Positions 11,765 through 24,040 of a DNA stretch of 64,000 bases are shown piece by piece. The position numbers were made by a program, and so were the translations under genes. Each line of letters starts with the position of its first letter. The first letter of the stretch is position 1. Origin of the DNA: Apricaphanius iberus (lineage: Eukaryota; Chordata; Actinopteri; Cyprinodontiformes; Aphaniidae); the NCBI GenBank assembly GCA_028564705.1, contig JAPXFQ010002718.1, positions 806,001-870,000 on the forward strand, given 5' to 3'. The notes under the pieces were generated by a model. The model saw nothing but the letters and a program-made list of their open reading frames with translations, did no database searches and was not told where the DNA came from.

Positions 11765-11960
11765 TGTCTACAAAAAGTAATCAACCCCTTGGTGGTTTTA
11801 CCCATTTCATTACTTTTACCAATCAATGATGTTAAACAAAATCTGGCATTTTCTTTGGACAAAATGAAGGAAAAAAAAGATTCTTTAACATCAGAGTAAA
11901 AAACTAATTTCTACAAAATAATGAAAATAAATACAAATATTTAGCAAGAAATAAGTGATT
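11765..11960 (+). mobile_element. DNA transposon end fragment
   Basis: The text 'aaaaagtaatcaaccccttg', then 'ttactttta' and a run of codon-free AT-rich sequence, resembles terminal regions of fish Tc1-like elements that begin with a 'spaced numbers of ... caacccc' block. There is no partner end nearby. A similar phrase occurs at 23188-23215. Weakly supported. Confidence 0.3.
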
Positions 11961-13215
11961 GAATAAATCACCATCTCAAAAGAACTGTAGTGGGTGAGGA
12001 CGTGGGCGGGCTTAGCCTAACAAAAGCTCCAGGAAAAGGTAAAGATTTTATTTTTAGAAAACAGTTTTTTCACCAATGTACTACTTAGACTTCCATAGCT
12101 CAGACTGATGTCAATCTAGCCATCTTGATTTACAAGGAGACTTTGCAGCTTGGTTATAGTTGGACATTAAATTCAAGTCAGCTCCAGGGCATGGTGATTG
12201 CAATAAGAGCAGGTTTTTGAAAATATTTTTTATCACTTGCAATTTCTTCTTACGAAAAAAAAGACAGGTAGGAAAAAATTGATTAAAATTTAAAATCAAA
12301 TTTGGTATAAAAAAAAAATCTGATATTTAATTTTTAAGCCATAGCACACAGCCCTACCTCCTAGTGTTTCTATAGATATTCATCCTCTATTCTCAGCCTT
12401 TAATCCTGTAAAATCGGGTTTGGTCCTCGTTTAATAATGTTAGTCGGGGGAATCATATTTTGACACAAAAATAAATAAAAGAAATACTGCCTTGAAAAAT
12501 CTCAAATAAAAAGCATAGCTCTGATATGAAAAAAGTGTTTTTGGTTTCATTTATTGAAGTACAAAAACTAAAACAATCCTAAAACAATTTAAAAATGAAA
12601 TGTAAATCATGTTTTTAAAAGATCTCCATGTTGTTCAAAACTTAGATAATTCACGACTCCGACTAATTTCTTTTTAATTTTAGGCTGCTTGCAGTTAACT
12701 GCGGTGTTCTGCTTCTTTGAAACTTTAAACTATAGCTCACTCTGAGACAAACAAACAACTCCAGACCAATCAGCGGCTACCACTGCTGCTACGTAGGAGT
12801 GAGAAGGATATCATATCAACGGACCAATCAGTACATAGGTGAGCGTTTCGGGTAGCTCCGGCAAACGAACCAAGGCAGAGGTGGTCCAAAAAAAAAAATA
12901 GTGTTGGCTGGGGTCGGCTCGGAACGGACGCAGGTAATAGAAACACGCCGAAACGTCCCGTTCTGTACCGTACTGGCACTAGTGGAAATGGGGCATGAGA
13001 GACCGTGCAAGGAGATGACGGGTGAGAAAGACCACCAGGACACTTATGACTGCTGAAGGAGCTACACGCTTCATCAGCTGAGATGGGGAGAGATTTTGAA
13101 TACCACTATTGACCACCTATCAAAGCTTCATGGGAGAATGGGAATGAGAAAAACACGGTTGAAGAAAACTTAGATCAAGGCTTCAATAGAGTTTGCCCAA
13201 AGGCCTGTGTGTGGC

Positions 13216-13445
13216 TTCTCTCTGGCTACTCCAACTTCCTCCAGCATACCAAAAACAGAGTTGGTGTAGATTGCCCGTAGGTATGGATGTGTCCATGGCT
13301 TTTTGTCCTGTGTGTCTCTGCTTTGCCTAATGATGAGCTGGCACCCTGTCAGCGGTGTACCCCGCCGCTCACGCGATGACCGCTGGAGATATGCACCAGC
13401 TCCTCGGCAACCCTACAGGGACAAGAGGGTATAGACGATGGATGG
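13216..13445 (+). repeat. SINE-like repeat, 3' half
   Basis: Second copy of the repeat at 10669-11025, lacking its 5' half. Matching landmarks in order are 'ggctactccaacttcctcca', 'ataccaaaaaca', 'tgtcctgtgtgtct', 'gagctggcaccctgtc', 'ggtgtaccccgcc', 'gctggagatatgcaccag' and the ending 'agacgatggatgg'. Confidence 0.65.
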
Positions 13446-13462
13446 GGGACCGGGGGCTCAGT

Positions 13463-14121
13463 CTTAAGCCTAGTTTATATTTTTCCGTTTCGACGAAGAC
13501 TGATTGACACAGCACCATTATCCATCAATGCAAAGGCTCTCCGTCACCTACGCAAGCACAGACAGGGTAGAGCCCAATTTTCAGCCGTCTACATCAACGG
13601 AAAGCTTATGCCTGTGATTTATTGATCAGCTCAACAAGAGATCGTTCACCAGAACGGTGCTCTATAGTCGCTGTAATCAGTAGTTAATGCAGCCTTTGGA
13701 CACTACATGCTTTATATTGAAAGGACAGTTTACGTAATCTTGTCTTTTGGCGATTTTGAGCACAAAGAGGTGTAGAGAAACAACAAAACAGACAGCTGTG
13801 TTTGTGTAAATGCCTTTTTTAGAGTATTCTTTGAGCTGCACTTCTAGTAAAAAGCTTTACATACTTTCTCTCGTTCATTACTTCGGGGATTCCGTTCACA
13901 AGCTGAAGAAAAAAAAACAACTAGTTAACCAGATACGACACTGCAATGTTAGGCAGGCCCGCCATGAGAAGTTAGCACCCCCTGCTGTCCTGGTCACGAA
14001 TTTCTTTGGAGCAGAAAAAAAATAAATAATCAATGGAGGACAAAATAAAAACTGTCTATGTCAATACATCTGCATCTGGGTGCAAAGTTGCTGTCATAAA
14101 GGGTATAAACTATGCTTTAAA
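13463..14121. mobile_element. MITE, copy 1 of the AAGCCTAGTTTATA family
   Basis: The left end 'cttaagcctagtttata' and right end 'tataaactatgctttaa' form an inverted repeat. The interior aligns with 50860-51480 over nearly its whole length. Shared landmarks are 'ccattatccatc', 'agagcccaattttc', 'tttggacactacatgcttta' versus 'tttgggtactacctgcttta', and 'gattttgagcacaaagaggt'. The late segment 'gttagcaccccctgctgtcc' matches 'gttagcaccccctgttgtct'. There is no coding capacity. Confidence 0.85.
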
Positions 14122-14799
14122 CACAGTGACTTTACTTCTGCTTCGGAAATACTGTGAATGTAAGAAAAACTTTGTCAAGTAATGTATACAAATCAACTTA
14201 TGAGATAATTTTTTCATAACTGTAAAGAAAGAAATTCAGTTGCTGTAAACAAATGAAAATAACCTTGTTTTTCACAAATTCAAAGGACAGAAAAAGTTAG
14301 GATAACCAACTCCGTAATTGTGATATCATTACGCCTCATCAGCATTTCCCCTATCATGTAATTAAGGGGGCGCAATGATACCCTCTTGGAGGTTAAATTA
14401 AATGTTTATTTTTTTCTTTACAGTGCGAGATCACAACGTAAGTAATTTAAGGTAAATCTTGTGTGAAGAACCTTGTGACAATGTGCTCACACACCTAATC
14501 CAGTTCCCAGCCTGAATGGTTCAGCGCCTTAGTCTGTTTAATAAGATTCCGGCCAGCTATATGTCCCTTAATTTTTAGATATAATCTTTAGATTAAAAAT
14601 TCATAATCACTTCTTCCTATTAAAAAAGGCCTGAGCCTGAGATGTTGATCTTGTAACCAATTAGAAATGAATTGATGATTTTTCAATGTATTTTGCTTGA
14701 AAAAAAAATGTAAATCATGATCAGCAGTGCATGAAACAGATGATTCTGATTTAAACCCAAATTCTCTCACTCTCCATAATTTTATTTATGTATAAAAAA

Positions 14800-15440
14800 A
14801 ACATCATAGTCTTCATTAAAACAGAAATGGACAACATTCATCCATTGTCTATACTGTATATCCTTGCAGGGTAGCTCATGCCAATCTCTAGTTATTAGCA
14901 GGCAAGAGTATAATTGTCATATCATATACAATATTTTTGATTCTTCATAAATAGACTATGTAGTACAATGTAGGTTTATATTATTGTGCTTTTGTTTTTG
15001 AAAATGTGGCTATTCTTTTCCTTTTGCTTAACCATGACACTTCCACCTCCATGCTTCACAACTGGTTTGAAGCTTGTTTCCTGAAATGCTGTATTTAGTT
15101 TATAGCAAACATGTCCCTGACCATTGTCTTTTTTTTTTTTTCAGACTTCCTCTTTGAACATCCCCAATGGAAAATAATATCGTACAGAATATTTCTGGTT
15201 GTACCAGCATGCACTTTGACTGTAGAAACGGACAACCTTTTCTGGTTTTAGGAGACCTCTTTCAGCGTCTTGCGGTCCACTGAGATGTCAAATTATTATA
15301 AGATCTCGTAAACCGCTAAAATCTGAGACAGATCTTTGTCTCCCAGCATGGTGTTCACCTTCACTTCTAAAGGAAATGTAACATTGTTCTAATCATCTGA
15401 CTCTGAAGTAACAGTAGGAATAAATGTAGAGGTGTCCTAA
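14800..15440. mobile_element. Unassigned DNA transposon relic
   Basis: The phrase 'cctccatgcttcacaactgg' at 15048 and 'cccagcatggtgttcacctt' at 15343 recall antisense coding text of fish Tc1-like and related elements. No frame stays open and no ends were found, so the family is uncertain. Confidence 0.3.
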
Positions 15441-16094
15441 TTTATTCCTCATAAGTAAATCTAGTTTTTTTTAACTTATACAATAAAAAAAACTGCTGTT
15501 ATTGTTCATATTATATATCTGCTATTAAAGGTTAGAAACACAACTGTAAATAATTACCAGCTCACAACAGGAAGGCTAAAACAAAATGTGTTTCTTCAAA
15601 GAAAACTAGAATCAGCCACATTTGGTACCAATGCGTCAAAGTTTGATATATATACACAGCTCTGATCGGTGCATTTCTGCTTTCATAGCATGTAACTCTG
15701 GCACACTTTAGTCCTGATGAGGCAGACAAAAAACCCCAAAAAGAAAAAGCTCAGCGTGAGCAGGCAGGCGTCTCATGGCAGCAGAGAAAGCGAAGCCAGC
15801 AGCAGGCACCGAACGACAGGAAGGGAGAGTTTTTGTTGCTCTGACGCGCTTCTGCGCCTCACAATGCAACTTAATCCCTGGTGTTTTCCAACAAAGAGGT
15901 TCTGGAGCGAGCTAGTAGACAGCTCGCCCCACACAAAGGCATGAAATATCACAATCGATTTGCAGAGGAAGGGCAGATGTTTTGACAGGAAGCTAACGAG
16001 GAAGCTGACTGAAAAGACGGCCATAGCTGTGGATGGAGAGCAGGCGTAGAGCAGGTGGCGGCGTCGAGGCCCCGCTCTGGCCGGGGTCGCCTAC

Positions 16095-16184
16095 CGAAGT
16101 CTCTGCGTCAATCTGGTCGCCAGGTACCGTGAGGTCAGTCAGTTGATCCCCCATGAGGTCCTCCAATAAGGCTTCACTGGCCAT
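16095..16184 (-). CDS. pkn1: pkn1 candidate first coding exon (proximal, 30 residues)
   Basis: From the ATG at 16184 the exon encodes 30 residues beginning MASEALLEDLMGDQLTDLTV and ending DAETS. The donor TCG|GTAGGC follows at 16095. Exactly 90 nt leaves phase 0, which matches the phase-0 acceptor of exon 2 at 6656. The splice would give ...[19 protein letters not shown]. Mammalian PKN1 and PKN2 also start MAS before the HR1a region, which supports this ATG over the in-frame one at 16211 (MSEASGRPTMAS...). The surrounding 15.8-16.6 kb has more CpG than its flanks, consistent with a promoter. Assignment rests on phase, motif and distance, not on transcript data. Confidence 0.7.
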
Positions 16185-16443
16185 CGTTGGTCTACCGCTG
16201 GCCTCAGACACAGACCGACGACAGCAAGCACCAATCGGGCGAAGCCTAGAGTTCTATTCCTGCCTCCGCACAATCCAGGATGACCTTCCCGCCATGAATC
16301 TTAAAAAAAAAAAAAAACAGGCTAAATCTGGAGCGAGGGATTGAGATGGAGAAGTGGAAGAAAGAACAGCAGAGACGCCCCACCTCGCTGCTTCCTGTTC
16401 TGCTCTTTGCCAGATAGAACGCGAGGCGTTCGTGCACTCTGTG

Positions 16444-16464
16444 CACACACACACACACACACAC
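16444..16464. repeat. (CA)n microsatellite
   Basis: Short CA run about 260 bp upstream of the candidate proximal pkn1 start codon. Confidence 0.9.
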
Positions 16465-18418
16465 TCGCCTGGGTTTTGTAAGCGAGAGAGATCACAGTCA
16501 CTCTGCTTCCTGCTACCGGGTCTCTAAAGCCGAGAGACAGGCTGTTGTGACAGAACGCGCTCACGTTGCATTGACCATCAGAGCCCATGCTTGTGGAAGT
16601 TGGTGTGTGTGTTTATGTGTGAAAGAGAGAGAGACTAAAGTACAAATTATTCAACATTCAGTACCTGTGTGCATCAGAGTCAAATTAAGACTGTAGAAGG
16701 GGTCACAAGGCCACAGCAAAACAAATCAAAGCAGATTCAGAGGAAATGGAGACAAAAATGTCTACTTCAAATCACAAAACATCAAAAGCATTCAAGCATG
16801 TGTGACCCTCATGGGTTGGAGTGTAATTCTGACTGTATGATGATCTAGAGCAAATCTATCAAGGTTGTGCAATAAAATTTGAAACAAGAAGTCCTCTTTT
16901 TTTTTATTTAAAAATAGAAAATAATTATTCTTACAGATGCTATGTTAATAAAAATAATGGACCTCTCAGAGGCCAACATGAGCCAACTTTATCATTTATG
17001 TTCTGCTAACTCTTAGACATAAGCTTACTTTTTAATGCACAAAGTTTTGTACACATGCACATTCTGTACATATTTCTAAATTATTTAAATACTTTTAAAA
17101 TATCCTGCTCAGTTGCATGCTCCAATCCTGGTGTGCCACTTTATTTTTACTTTTAACGATTGTGCAGTACTCTAGTTTTTGTGACTCTTAAATTATGTTT
17201 TTTTTATTTTTTATTTTTTACATTTTTCCACTTCTGATTCTAAATGTTTCTATTACCTGCCACTTTGCTGTTATTACAACCAAATTTCCCCTTGTGGGAC
17301 AAAAAAGGGCCGTTCTATATTATTCTAAGTGAACCTCATGGACTAGCCAGCATTCTCTTTTCATAATGGTTTTAGCTCAGCTGAACACCGTGTCTTACTA
17401 AAATATGCAGTTGTCAATGCAACCCGTTAGGGGACAATATTGAGCTGGTTTAAATACTGGAGGAGGAGAAGAAAAGATCTAAAGAAAATTATTTCTCAGA
17501 CCGATGTATTGACCACAATGGAAAAACGGCATCAGTCGTTTTTCATCTTCTGCTCTTGATCTGACCTATTTTCTCCATCTCCCAATTGTTTGGCGCCCCC
17601 CTGTGACTGGGAGGGTTAAGGGCACAATAACGGCATCTGTCCAGCATCAAAAAACAGACCTGTAATATATTTCATAAAAAAGATAATTTTTTTCATCAAG
17701 TCCTTCCTTTCAATTCCTGAAATTTTATATAGCCTTAAAAAAGTTGAAAGCATATAGCTGACTGGAAACTTTACTGGATTTGCATTTAAAAAAAAATAGT
17801 ATAAGCAGACCTAGCTAGAGTAGAAAACAACAAACCACAAAAAATAAAACAATTCAGTGTTAATGATTTAAAAGGCTTATATAATACTTTAAAAAATAAA
17901 AACATACTTAAATCAATTTCAGGTTGTTTTGAGATTTTGACAGCCTAGTCTCCCAACTGTAGTTGAACGCAGCATGGGCAGCTGTAGGGAAAATCCATTC
18001 TGATCAACGGGGATTGCTCCAAATTTTGTTTTCAAGATAATAAAGAGTTTGGTCTGACTGGATGCTAATAGTAGCCATGTACACATCAGCTGGTTTTTCC
18101 TCTAGTATCAGTCATGTTTCCATTCAGTTTGACGTTGTTTCTGGTGAGTCATTCAATTTAATGCAAAGCATGTTATGGACTTTATTGATGTGGAAAGATG
18201 CTTTTGCTAACAAAGTTCATGTTTCAGTCCATCTTTTTTTTTATTGTAAGTGCAGCAGAAACCAGAAATTAATATTCCTAAATAGCCGAGTTTAGCTACA
18301 GCAGGGAGCCCTTTCTGTTTTGTTGTCATTTTTTTAAGTTGCACTGCCCTCTGAGTTCTTCACATAAACACCCTGAATGTTTTCAGAAAAAAAAAAAAAA
18401 AACTGTATTCGTTCAGTA

Positions 18419-18446
18419 TGTGTGTGTGTGTGTGTGTGTATGTGTG
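18419..18446. repeat. (TG)n microsatellite
   Basis: TG run with one TATG interruption. It forms the left border of a GGGGACC-type repeat. Confidence 0.9.
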
Positions 18447-18720
18447 GACCTGGTATTACTATCTTTGTGGGGACCAAAAATTGGAAGTTTACTATCCAAG
18501 TGGGGACCGACCTCCCTTGTGGGGACCAAAATCCCGGTCCCCACAAGTTTGAAGCAATTTTTGAGGCTTAAAATTTGGTTTTAGTATCAGGGTTACACTT
18601 AGGTTATGGTTAGGTTGGGGTAAGGGTCAGGGTTAGGCATTAATTTTTGATGGTTAAGGTTAGGGTAAGGCGCTACGGAAAACATTATGTCAATGAGAAG
18701 TCCCCACAAGACATAGAAAC
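18447..18720. repeat. GGGGACC/TTAGGG-like semi-palindromic repeat
   Basis: The left part has three 'tgtggggacc'-type units (near 18466, 18500 and 18519). The right end has 'tccccacaagacatagaaac', an inverted counterpart of 'tttgtggggacc'. The middle (18600-18670) is a run of degenerate GGTTAGGG/GGGTTAG motifs resembling telomere repeat. A short 'ggttagggttag' block recurs at 18891-18903. There is no protein-coding content. Confidence 0.6.
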
Positions 18721-18723
18721 CCA

Positions 18724-18726
<3 letters not shown>

Positions 18727-18790
<64 letters not shown>
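18727..18790. repeat. Long (TG)n microsatellite
   Basis: About 32 uninterrupted TG units. It generates spurious His-Thr or Val-Cys ORFs on both strands. Confidence 0.97.
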
Positions 18791-18793
<3 letters not shown>

Positions 18794-19029
18794 CAACCCT
18801 ACCCAAAATTTGAATACATGTGCCGTAACAACCGTACCACCAGGGTCAGGTCGGTAGGCCCAGAAATCCTTTTTGAACCTCTCCAGTTCAGGGTTAGGGT
18901 TAGACATCAACCCTTCTATTAAAGCTTTTCACAGCTGCAGGCCGTCTCCTGTCTGAAGGCATGTCTTCTAACGTGTGTTAAAGCCACCAACTGACCAACG
19001 ACCCAGCTATCCACTAATATGCCTTCTGC

Positions 19030-19054
19030 CACACACACACACACACACACACAC
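19030..19054. repeat. (CA)n microsatellite
   Basis: About 12 CA units. Confidence 0.95.
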
Positions 19055-20214
19055 TCACCACAAAACCTCTGAACGGTGGATGACTGGGGAAAATCCTGAT
19101 GTGCTGGTACTGATGACTAAATTTACGTCAAACAGGCTTTGAGGTAAAACGCACAAGCAGAGAGGATGGAGGAGGATGAATTGGGCAGTTTTAACCAAAA
19201 CGGCACTCTGTGATTCTTGCCAAAGAAACTCTTTCAGCAGTGCGCAGCAACAAGTGGGGGAAGGGCGCTGTACTGTTCCAATCTGCGCTCCACATAGCTG
19301 AAAAAGAAGGTTTTGGGTGGAATTTGATCAAACTTCTATCCCACATAGAAACGAATACGAGGAGGAGTAATCAGTTTGCACGCACTGGTGGAGGGAAGCA
19401 CTGACTGAGCGTTCCCCTGGATGTTTTACGGCCTGCAGACGGCCTCTGTTCTCTCTGATTTCTCTCCTCTACCCGTCAGCCTGAGACGAGCAGATCAAGA
19501 GTTCATCTAACTCAGACTGAGCCGCGCAGGGTCACAGGCCCCCCAAAGCCCACGCGGAATATTTGACATGAAACAATGCACACAATCAGATACGGGACGA
19601 GACATGCAGGCAAAAGGCACATTCATTTCTCTGTTCCTCGGCTGTAAGGGGAATAGGAAGTGAAATTACAAGAAGTGGTGCCAATATACTGAAAACAAAC
19701 GCAGCTGCTCGGGTTTTATTATCTGCTGGATCTCACACATCAACGCAGCGAGCCGCGCATTTAGAGCAGGTATTACATTTACATCCTTACCGAGCAGCTG
19801 GGCCTCCTGCAGTCTGCTGTGTACCTTGGACTGGTGGCTGCAGATATAGCAGCCCCCATGCATCCATACTGCCCCTCACTCCTCACACAAACATCCGAGG
19901 TGTCCTCATCACCGCCGCGACGCTCATACGGGAAAGTCAATCGACCGAAAACGCCCAAAGACCTGTCGTGACGCCCGTAGTCACAAAGCGAGATTGAGGC
20001 AGCAGCTAAAAGCGTGCTGACCACAGTAGCAGGAACTAAGATCACATCACTTTTATAGTCACAGCTCTTAAAGTTACAGTCTGACACAAGTTATCTGTGT
20101 ATTAACCAGAGAGCACTGAAATCTTACAGCTGACCATTTTAATATCAGATCAAATCTCTTTATTCCTCAGTTTCAACATTAAGACATTATCATTTTAAGT
20201 TGAAGCTGCTTTTA

Positions 20215-21240
20215 AACAGGATGTGTCATTAGCTGATCAAAATGTAAGACCACCTTAGAAGTCAAAATAAAAAGTAAAGATCATCTAAGGTCAGTTTCTG
20301 TCTGGAATTTATGCAGTCATTGTTGTTTTTTTTTAAGATCATGTTGATTATGTGGGGAAAGTATATTAAATAGTAGTCCTAAAAGAATTTCCCCTGTGCT
20401 GATAACTAGGCCTAAATAAGGATCCTTACTTGTTCTTACCTAAACTCCGTAACCATAAAGCAGTGCTCTTCAACAGTCTCCACCCACTCCTCGAATTTGA
20501 CAATTTTGACTTTGCAAACAGGTTCCAAAGTTTAAATATTGGAGGATAGAAGAGGCTTTTATTTTCTGGGAAGAAAATATTTTATGTGGAAAGTCCTGAT
20601 GACTTCCAGCATTATTGGAATGACAAGGAGATGTTCCCAGTGGAAGAGGCTCCATCATAATCTAGGTCATTCTTCCTTCGTTGGAACAACGGAGCGTCAG
20701 ATTTTGCAGGGGCGTCAAGCCGCAGCTGGAGATTTTCCACTAAGCTCCCCTGTTGACTCAAGACCCTTGTCTGTGTGGTGATGACTGGGTCTTTCAGCAG
20801 GACAACGCTTCAGACTTCTTCCAGGAGAATAACGACGTTGTGGTTGGTAATTCTGCTTGCCCCCTGATCTAAATCCCACTGAAATTGTTTCGGGACGGAT
20901 GGTAAGGGAGGTTTACAAAAACAGATGTCATTCCCGTACCATGGATGCCTTTTATGAAGCCATCCTCAACCCTTGGAGCTGTATCCACCAGCGTAACGGA
21001 AATAATCACATCAAGCATGCTTAACTAGATTTTTTTAATTACACCAAAAAGAATGCTGGACATCTCACAGATGAGAGAATTTTGGAAACGTTTGAAACCA
21101 GTCTAGAGAAAATGGAAAAAAAGGTCATGGGATTTAAAACCTTCATAGCTGAGGTTAGAATGGCTTCAGAAAAGATAATATGGGTCTAACCTACAGGTAA
21201 ACCTAAAAAGAGAATAATTCAAACATGGCAAAAAGCTTTT
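20215..21240 (+). mobile_element. Tc1/mariner transposase relic
   Basis: Near 20236 'gctgatcaaaatgtaagacc' resembles the start region of fish Tc1 elements. Plus-strand translation of 20539-20781 is a decayed transposase middle. 20790-20815 encodes VFQQDNA, the conserved QQDNxPxH-type motif, but the expected Pro/His residues are lost (DNASDFF). Further right, 'ccctgatctaaatcccactg' is a decayed DLNPIE motif and the C-terminus trails to about 21020. Several stops and frameshifts are present. Confidence 0.7.
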
Positions 21241-21261
21241 CAGAAAATAAATGTCAGTTTA

Positions 21262-22395
21262 TATATATATATATAGTCATATTTATCGATATAGATAATT
21301 ATCGATAAAAAAAAAATCACATAATGTAAAAATACATTTTAGGTGCCTCCCCAGTCATTTTGTTATTCTTCAAAGAACTAATTTTAGCTAAGAATTAGAT
21401 TAATTACATTTTCAAACACTTATTTTTATCATAAGTAAGTTTGTAAGTCAGAGAAACAAACCAAGAGACCTGAATAACATCAGTAAATACAAAGAAAATA
21501 AATTATTAATCATTATATATATATATATATGAATATTTAATCATGTTAGTAATTTAAATTAAAGGATTATTTTTTATGCTTTTGAATCTTTTAAACATTT
21601 TATTACACTTTATATTATTAATGGCTGAAACTCTTGCTTTAGTTTGCCAATTAAGCTTATTCAATTTCACTTCAGCTCTTCAGCTGTAGGCTAAAGCTAA
21701 AGCTAACTAGCTACTCACCAGTGTTGATGGGCTCCAACACTGCACCTCAGTCACTGAGAGCCGAAGCCAGCAGGTCTATCCAACCCCTGTTGTGTTTTTT
21801 AAAGCGTTTTCTCGTTTCTGAGGACCGGGAGCAGAACCGAGGGGAGATTTTAAAAGCAACAGATGTTAGCAACGCAACGCGACCTCTGTACGTTTCCTGT
21901 GTCTTCGTAAGAGATTCGCAGCGAGCTGGGAGAGGGGAGTCTTGCATAAAACAGCTGATCGTAGTTTTGTATTTCGTGTATTGTTGCTACGTTTAGTGTT
22001 TTAGTGCGTCGAGGATTGGTTCAAAACGGGACGTAACCTTTACCAGAGCCACTGAAACTTTTATCCGAAACAACGTCCTCCGCTGCTGCCTTGCTGTGAT
22101 GTCTGACCGCAGCAAAGCCATGGTGATGGATCGCTTAGGGACTATTAAAAAAATTCTGTTTCAGCTCAAATAATTTCATCCTTTTTGTGGTTTGAAAGGA
22201 GAAAGGGTGGCTGACAGAGTTGTGTGGGTCATTGTTAATGATTCGTTTGGAATAAGTAATGATTGTTGTATTAAGCTGCCTGATAGGGTATAATGAAAAA
22301 ATGAGGGAAAACTTTTTTTTTGTTGCACCACACGTCTATCGATATATATTGCTATCGAATTATTGTCCAGCCCTAATATATATATATATATATAT
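21262..22395. mobile_element. Probable hAT-like element with GC-rich core
   Basis: AT-rich flanks contain 'tatcgatatagataattatc' (left) and 'tatcgatatatattgctatc' followed by 'attgtccagccctaa' (right). The latter is the reverse of the 'tagggctggacaat' end common in fish hAT-like elements. The core at 21.7-22.1 kb is markedly more CpG-rich. No transposase could be read. Boundaries are approximate and TA microsatellites blur both ends. Confidence 0.4.
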
Positions 22396-23479
22396 TGTAA
22401 TAAAATATTTCATGGGTAGACATATGACCTGCTTTGTGCTGTCCTGTGATGTCCTGCTTTGACAGTGACATATTTGCATTACGTTTCATCCGTCTATCAA
22501 TAGAGACACTGTCCCACATTGTTATAAATAATTTAACCATATCAGCGTGGAATATCACATTTACATTAGTGGCTGTGTGGCTTTCATGCATCACTTGTGT
22601 TGATAATACACAGTGTGTGTGATGTAGTGAGCCGTGAATGCAACAGGGCTGTATGTTGAGTTTTTTAGTCTATAGCACTGGCGCTACAGAGGTTGTTGCT
22701 TTTGTAGCACAGACTAAAAAGTTGTAGAATCAACACAAAATGTCTTTCACAAACTCTTAAAACCTTGTTTTCTTGTATTCAAGAAGAGATTGTGTTATTG
22801 TGTTCTGTGTTTTTGTCAGAACTTTTAAAAGTCCTTGAAATCAGAATATATTTCGGACGTTCCTTGAAAGCTCTGCCGGATGTTTGTGCGCGGCTTACAA
22901 AAGAAGAATCGCTCATATACTTGCAGATTTCTGTAAGGTTGGTCATTAGCATGGAGCAGTCCTTTCAAAGGGTCCGAACATTGACCTTCAACAGAGACAA
23001 GGCGGGATCTTTCATCTTTCAGTTTAGTTAGCGCTAGCGGCTACAGCTGGTTAGCTAACATGTTGGTAGTGCATCGGACCCGCCCCTTGCTGGAACAACA
23101 CACTATGGAGGCCGTTGCCTGACAAACACTACGCACAGAACAATATAAATGTGTAGAAAACATATTTTTAAGATTTAAAACTGCAACGTTTAGGATCAAC
23201 CCACCCCTTGGCAGGTGTGAATAAATGCTGTAAGCAAATAATGCAATTAATAAATCATGTTTTTTTTTAATTTTTCATTTTATCAATGCAAAATCTAAAT
23301 CACATCAGTGTTCGGTATTACTTCCTTTTGCCTTCAAACCAGCATCAATTCTTAGTTACACTTGCATAAAGTCAGGGATTCTGTAGGATTATAGTCAGGT
23401 GTATGATCAACCAGTTATACCAAACAGGTGTCAATGATTCTCAATGTGAAACCATACTGTAGGTTGAAACACAGTCATT

Positions 23480-24040
23480 AAGTGAAACACAAACAGCCGT
23501 GTAGGAGGCTTAAAACTGGGTGAGGAACATTCAAACTCTGCTACCAGGGTGAGGTTGTGGAAGAGAGGTTAATTTCAATGCAAGATTAATCACAGCAACA
23601 AGACAAGGTGGTTCTGCTGGATCATCAAGGTCTCTCCCAGACAAAAATTTCAAAACCGACTGGGATTTCAAGGTGTGCGGTTCAAGATCTTTTGAAGAAC
23701 ACAGAAGCGGGTAACGTTGAGTATCGTAGACAGTGGTCGCCCAAGGAAACGTATGCAGTAGATTAAAGACACATCAAGTTTATTATCCTTCGAAATCGGT
23801 AAATGTCCAGCAGTACTATCTGCTCAGAACTGGCAGAAAACAGTAGAACTCAGGTACATTCAACTACTGTAGATAAGTCTGGCCTGAAGTGGGCTTCATG
23901 GAAAAGTTTCAACCAAAACGGCATACTTTGGAAGTGGAAACGAGGCCAAGTGACTCAAGTAAAAAAATTAAAAAAACCTAGGAACTGGGTTGGGACGAGA
24001 GGAAGCGTCCATCCACAGAAGATCGTTGGTTAAATCTCAA
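23480..24040 (+). mobile_element. Tc1-like transposase relic, N-terminal half
   Basis: Plus-strand fragments read as a degraded Tc1-type transposase. 23800-24030 encodes SSTICSELAENSRTQVHSTT and then GLKWASWK, paralleling the linker between the DNA-binding and catalytic domains. Sequence from about 23525 contains the upstream helix-turn-helix region, frameshifted. A related end-like phrase starts near 23188. Not functional. Confidence 0.6.

Larger units (their letters stand above)
15760..16560 (-). promoter_or_regulatory. pkn1: Possible proximal pkn1 promoter and 5' UTR
   Basis: This stretch is richer in CpG than the surrounding AT-rich intron and brackets the MASEALLED first exon. It includes a poly(A)/poly(T) tract near 16301-16318 and a (CA)n run at 16444-16464 upstream of the start on the minus strand. 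No TATA box or initiator can be assigned by eye. Confidence 0.4.

Noticed and set aside
18599..18922. ORFs of about 90-100 codons on both strands with (HT)n or (VC)n
   Set aside because: Created by the TG microsatellite and GGTTAGGG-like repeat.
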